This document shows positions 60,572-64,000 of a DNA stretch of 64,000 nucleotides, in pieces; position 1 is the stretch's first letter; each line of letters begins with the position of its first letter. This DNA is from Polyangium fumosum. GTDB lineage: Bacteria; Myxococcota_A; Polyangia; Polyangiales; Polyangiaceae. The stretch spans positions 62,001 through 126,000 of the forward strand of contig NZ_SSMQ01000003.1 in assembly GCF_005144585.1 (NCBI RefSeq), in the 5' to 3' direction. The notes beneath the pieces were generated by a model that was not told the origin of the DNA, made no database searches, and worked only from the letters and a program-made list of their open reading frames with translations. The translations under genes and the position numbers were made by a program.

Positions 60572-62232
60572 CTGCCGCTCGCCTCGGGCCGGAGGAGGGG
60601 GAAGAGGATGACGTCGCGGATCGACGCGGCGCCCGTGAGCAGCATCGTGAGCCTGTCGACGCCCATGCCGAAGCCTGCGGTCGGCGGCATGCCGTACTCG
60701 AGCGCGCGCACGTAATCGGCGTCGTAATCCATCGTCTCCTCGGCGCCCTTGGCCTTCTTCTCGACCTGCGCCCGGAAACGCGCGTCCTGATCCTCGGGAT
60801 CGTTCAGCTCGCTGAAGGCGTTGCAGAGCTCGCGGCCGTCGACGAAGAGCTCGAACCTGTCGACGAGCGCTTCATTCCCGTCCTTCTTCCGCGCCAGCGG
60901 CGAGACCTCGAACGGGTAGTCGATGATGAACACGGGCAGGCTCTTCGAGCCGTCGTCCGTGCGGTAGTCCGCGGTGAGGAAAGGCTCGGCGAGGTACTCG
61001 TAGGCGCAGAAGACGCGCTCGCCGGCCGAGTCGCACTTCTTCATGCCCGAGCGGAAGTTCGCCCAGTCGATCTCGCGCTTCTTCTCCTTGGCGGCCTTCG
61101 CCCAGACCTTGATCGGCGCGTCGTCGTCGGCGACCTTCGTGGCGACCTCCGGGGGCAAACCCGAGCGAGCGAGGGCGTTCTCGATGGCCTTCGCCATCGG
61201 GACCCGGACGAACCGCTCGAAGGACCAGGTGCGCCCCTTCGCCCACGCCGCGTGCTCCTCGGGCAGCGCCGCGGCGAGCGCCTCGTCGACGGCGCGGAGC
61301 ATGGCCTCGGTCTGGTCCATGAGCGTCTCGTACGTGGCGTAGGCCTGGTAGTACTCGAGCATCGTGAACTCGGGGTTGTGCCGCGTGGAGAGCCCCTCGT
61401 TCCGGTAACACCGCGCGATCTCGTAGACACGCTCGAAGCCGCCCACGACGAGGCGCTTCAAGTAGAGCTCCGGCGCGATGCGCATGAAGAGCTCCATGTC
61501 GAGCGTGTTGTGGTGCGTCTTGAAAGGCCGGGCCGCGGCGCCGCCGATGATCGTGTGCATCGTGGGCGTCTCGACCTCCAAAAACCCTTTGCCGTCGAAG
61601 AACCGGCGCAGCGCCGAGATGAGGAACGTACGCGCCCGGAAGACCGTGGCGACCTCGCGGTTCGCCACGAGGTCGACGTAGCGCATGCGGTAACGCGCCT
61701 CGACGTCCTTGAAGCTCGTCTTCGTGGGCAGCGGGCGATAGGCCTTCGTGAGCAGGCGGAAGCTCGTCGCCTTGACGCTGAGCTCCCCCTTCTGCGTGGC
61801 CATCGCCGTGCCGCTCGCCTCGATGATGTCGCCGAGGTCGATCTCCTCGTGCAGGCGCGCATACGCCTCGCCGAGCACGGCCTCGTCGCAGTAGAGCTGA
61901 AGCTCGCCCGTGCGATCGCGGAGACGCACGAACGAGACGCCGCCCATCTGCCGCAGGAAGAGGACCCGGCCCGCGATCCGCAAGGGCTCGGGCGTGACCT
62001 TCTCCGCGTCGTACCGGCCCGCGGCATTCTTCGCGCCGTCGAACCGCGCGCGGGCCGAGGCGAGATCCACGAGCGATTCGCCCGACGTGACGTCGTTGGC
62101 GAAGGGGTTTTCCCCGCGCCCGCGGATCTTCGTGGCCTTCTCTTTCCGAACGGCGATCAGGGTCTCCTCGGCGTGCGGTGTCGCCGCAGCCGCCGAAGAG
62201 CCTCCCTTCTTGTCCTGCTTGTCCTCGCTCAC
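60568..62232 (-). CDS. lysS: Lysyl-tRNA synthetase (class II)
   Basis: A 554-residue class II enzyme. The anticodon-binding OB-fold spans about 60-190 ([30 protein letters not shown]). Motif 1 is [21 protein letters not shown], motif 2 [34 protein letters not shown], motif 3 near [16 protein letters not shown]. About 60 N-terminal residues are extra. The GTG start overlaps the prfB stop by 4 bases, so prfB-lysS form a translationally linked pair, an arrangement also seen in E. coli. Confidence 0.97.
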   Translation of the reverse strand: MSEDKQDKKGGSSAAAATPHAEETLIAVRKEKATKIRGRGENPFANDVTSGESLVDLASARARFDGAKNAAGRYDAEKVTPEPLRIAGRVLFLRQMGGVSFVRLRDRTGELQLYCDEAVLGEAYARLHEEIDLGDIIEASGTAMATQKGELSVKATSFRLLTKAYRPLPTKTSFKDVEARYRMRYVDLVANREVATVFRARTFLISALRRFFDGKGFLEVETPTMHTIIGGAAARPFKTHHNTLDMELFMRIAPELYLKRLVVGGFERVYEIARCYRNEGLSTRHNPEFTMLEYYQAYATYETLMDQTEAMLRAVDEALAAALPEEHAAWAKGRTWSFERFVRVPMAKAIENALARSGLPPEVATKVADDDAPIKVWAKAAKEKKREIDWANFRSGMKKCDSAGERVFCAYEYLAEPFLTADYRTDDGSKSLPVFIIDYPFEVSPLARKKDGNEALVDRFELFVDGRELCNAFSELNDPEDQDARFRAQVEKKAKGAEETMDYDADYVRALEYGMPPTAGFGMGVDRLTMLLTGAASIRDVILFPLLRPEASGS

Positions 62233-63375
62233 GCGTCGTCCTCTGCGACCACTTGGCCGCCCTTCTTCAGCGTGCCGCCCGCCGCGGCCAAGAGGTACGC
62301 CTCGATGAACGCGTCGAGATCCCCGTCGAGCACTGCATCCACGTTGCCGGACTCCGACGCGGTCCGCACGTCCTTCACGAGGCGGTAGGGCGCGAGCACG
62401 TAGTTGCGAATCTGGCTGCCGAAGTTGATCGCGGTCTTCGAGGCCTGGTACGCGGCGTTCTCGGCGTCGCGCCGCGCCAGCTCACGCTCGTAGAGCTTCG
62501 CCTTCAGCATCTTGAGCGCCATCGCCCGGTTCTGATGCTGGCTGCGCTCGGCGCGGCAGACGATGTTGATCGTCGGATCGGGCAGGTACCGGAGCCGGAC
62601 CGCCGTCTCGACCTTGTTCACGTTCTGCCCGCCCTTGCCGCCGGCGCGCATCGTCGTGATCTCGATGTCCTTCTCGTTGATGTCGATCTGGATGTCGTCC
62701 CCGACGTCGGGCGTGATCTCGACCGCGGCGAACGCGGTTTGTCGCGTATGATCCGCGTTGAACGGGCTCATGCGCACGAGCCGGTGCACGCCGGTCTCCG
62801 AGCGCAGATACCCGTAGGCGCCCGGCCCCGACACGGTGAACGAGACCGCGTCGATGCCGGCCTCGTCGCCGTCCTGGTAGTCGATGATCTCCGTCTTGTA
62901 GCCGCGCCTCTCGCAGAAGCGCAGGTACATGCGGAGCAGCATCGACGCCCAGTCCTTGGCGTCCGTGCCGCCGGCGCCCGGGTGAATGCTGACGATGGCA
63001 TTCGACTGATCCGCGGGCCCGCTCAGCATCCGCTCGAGCTCAACCTTGCGCAGACGCGCGTCGAGCTCGACGACCTGCTTCTCGCAGTCGGCCATCGCGG
63101 CTTCGTCGTTCTCGGCGGCCGCGAGCTCCAGGTACTCGGCGGTGTCGTCGATCGCGCGGCCGAGCGTCTGCGCGACTTCGAGCTTTTGCTCGACGTCCGC
63201 GCGCTTGCGCAGCGTGGCCTGCGCCTTCGTTTGATCGTTCCAGAAACCAGGCTCGAGCGACTTTTGCGTCAGCTCGGCGAGCATGCGCGTGAGCTTGGGG
63301 ACGTCAAAGATGCCCCCTTAGCGCAGCATAGCGCCTTTTGAGGTCTTCGATTTTCTCGCGGGTCTCGGACAGCAT
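62229..63375 (-). CDS. prfB: Peptide chain release factor RF2 (programmed +1 frameshift)
   Basis: Release factor 2, 381 residues when the frameshift is included. The first frame starts at ATG 63375 and gives 23 codons ([20 protein letters not shown], then GHL) before TGA at 63304-63306. Skipping one base continues as [12 protein letters not shown] to the stop at 62229. The tripeptide SPF ([11 protein letters not shown]) is the UGA-recognition motif and GGQ ([13 protein letters not shown]) is the hydrolysis motif. It is not a broken gene: the site is the classic autoregulatory frameshift. It recognises UGA and UAA stops. Confidence 0.95.
63304..63318 (-). other. prfB programmed +1 frameshift site
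   Basis: On the coding strand: AGGGGG (complement of 63313-63318), CAT, then CTTTGAC. This is the same arrangement as the E. coli site, an internal ribosome-binding-like element three bases before a slippery CUU followed by an in-frame UGA and C. When RF2 is scarce the ribosome shifts +1 and makes more RF2. Confidence 0.95.
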
Positions 63376-63438
63376 GGGCGGCGGTTTATTCGATTTCCGC
63401 CGCCCACGCCAGAGGGTTTGGAGCTTCGGGCTCCATGA

Positions 63439-64000
63439 TCACGTGGGATCGGGGCCCGGCGTCTTCTCGCCGTTCGCGGGCAGCTCGGGCTTCTTGATGT
63501 ACTCCAGCGGGATCTCGCCCGTCAGCGATTTCAAGAACGCCACGATGTCCGCGACGTCCGCATCGGGCAGCTCCTTGCCGAGCTGGTGATACGCCATCGC
63601 CTGCACCGCCGTCTCCAGGCGATCGAAGGCGCCGTCGTGGAACCACGGCCCCGTCTGCGCCACGTTGCGCAGCGTCGGGACGCGGAAGACCATCTTGTCC
63701 TCGTCCTTCTTCGTGACGTCGTAGCGGCCGAGATCCTTCTGGTTCGGGTACGCCTTGATCAGGCCGAGCTTCTGGAAGCTCGAGCCGCCGAGCGAGCTGC
63801 CGCTGTGGCACGAGGTGCAGCCGTTCTGCACGAACTTCGTGAGGCCCGCGCGCTCCTGATCCGTGAGCGCCGTCTTGTCGCCGGCCATGTACTTGTCGAA
63901 ACGCGAGGGCGTCACGAGCTGCCGCTCGAACGCGCCGATCGCCTTCGCGAGGTTGTCGTACGAGATCGGCTCCTTGTCGTCGGGGAAGGCCTTCTTGAAG
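63439..64000 (-). CDS. Di-heme cytochrome c peroxidase-like (partial)
   Basis: Runs off the right edge, so the N-terminal part is missing. The visible 187 codons contain KAIGAFERQLVTPSRFDKYMAGD, the second heme motif CTSCHSG, and FRVPTLRNVAQTGPWFHDGAF, all typical of the CcpA/MauG family of periplasmic di-heme peroxidases that reduce hydrogen peroxide. After the C-terminal FLKSLTGEIP the tail is Pro-rich. The gene is upstream of prfB on the same strand, 63 bases away. Confidence 0.9.
   Translation of the reverse strand, partial: FKKAFPDDKEPISYDNLAKAIGAFERQLVTPSRFDKYMAGDKTALTDQERAGLTKFVQNGCTSCHSGSSLGGSSFQKLGLIKAYPNQKDLGRYDVTKKDEDKMVFRVPTLRNVAQTGPWFHDGAFDRLETAVQAMAYHQLGKELPDADVADIVAFLKSLTGEIPLEYIKKPELPANGEKTPGPDPT

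Noticed and set aside
62229-63375. prfB as a frameshifted pseudogene
   Set aside because: The TGA sits in the classic programmed frameshift signal, and both parts are well conserved.

Overview
The window is a very GC-rich, densely packed chromosomal segment, most likely from a myxobacterium of the Polyangium/Sorangium type. This is inferred from gene content: many lipoproteins with Gly/Ala/Pro-rich linkers, an AgmX/PglI-type protein, a cysteine-rich NCGxCG repeat protein, NtrC-type regulation, a GspC-like protein and very few long intergenic gaps. No rRNA, tRNA, CRISPR array, prophage or plasmid backbone was seen.

Layout. 1-15 kb: envelope and housekeeping genes (partial TolB-like heme-motif lipoprotein, NTF2-like protein, metallophosphoesterase, recO, RodZ-like and PilW-like genes, a Crp/Fnr regulator, tsaB, a TonB-like protein, an HtrA protease, a vWA lipoprotein, yacG, a beta-barrel protein, a PrsW-like protein, dnaJ). 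15.2-32.5 kb: a complete division and cell-wall (dcw) cluster on the minus strand in the order mraZ-rsmH-ftsL-ftsI-murE-murF-mraY-murD-ftsW-murG-murC-ftsQ-ftsA-ftsZ. Most neighbours are stitched by 1-4 base stop/start overlaps. It has a sigma70-like promoter with MraZ-box-like repeats at its head and a hairpin at its tail. murB and ddl are not in it. 33-40 kb: AgmX-like protein, STAS-like protein, a MshEN-receiver-TPR protein divergent from gspC, and the queuosine genes queA-tgt. 40-46 kb: two response regulators, bfr-bfd iron storage genes with a Fur-like dyad, an SDR, a sigma factor and small lipoproteins. 46-54.4 kb: ftsH, lepB, aroE, a sulfatase-modifying-factor-like lipoprotein, an AstA-like acyltransferase and a GMC oxidoreductase with a striking AT-rich operator-like dyad. 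54.7-64 kb: the cysteine-rich repeat protein, a membrane protein, lolD-lolE-like genes, lysS, prfB with its programmed +1 frameshift site, and a partial cytochrome c peroxidase.

The most unusual signals are two families of dispersed repeats. The first is a 130-bp palindromic element present twice (128/130 identical by eye), with perfect 15-bp ends starting and ending in CTAG. Both copies lie between convergent genes, and the ends supply stop codons to three of the four flanking genes. The second is a G-tract hairpin family (core GGGGGTTTGGGGGCG). It appears in an intergenic spacer, as a tandem array of four 46-bp units running through the 3' end of the RodZ-like gene up to recO, and as apparently in-frame insertions inside queA and mraZ. 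Coding palindromic elements of this kind are known in Rickettsia. Finding them in conserved genes of a myxobacterium is the best candidate here for something undescribed.

All calls come from reading the sequence and knowledge of protein families. No database search was run.
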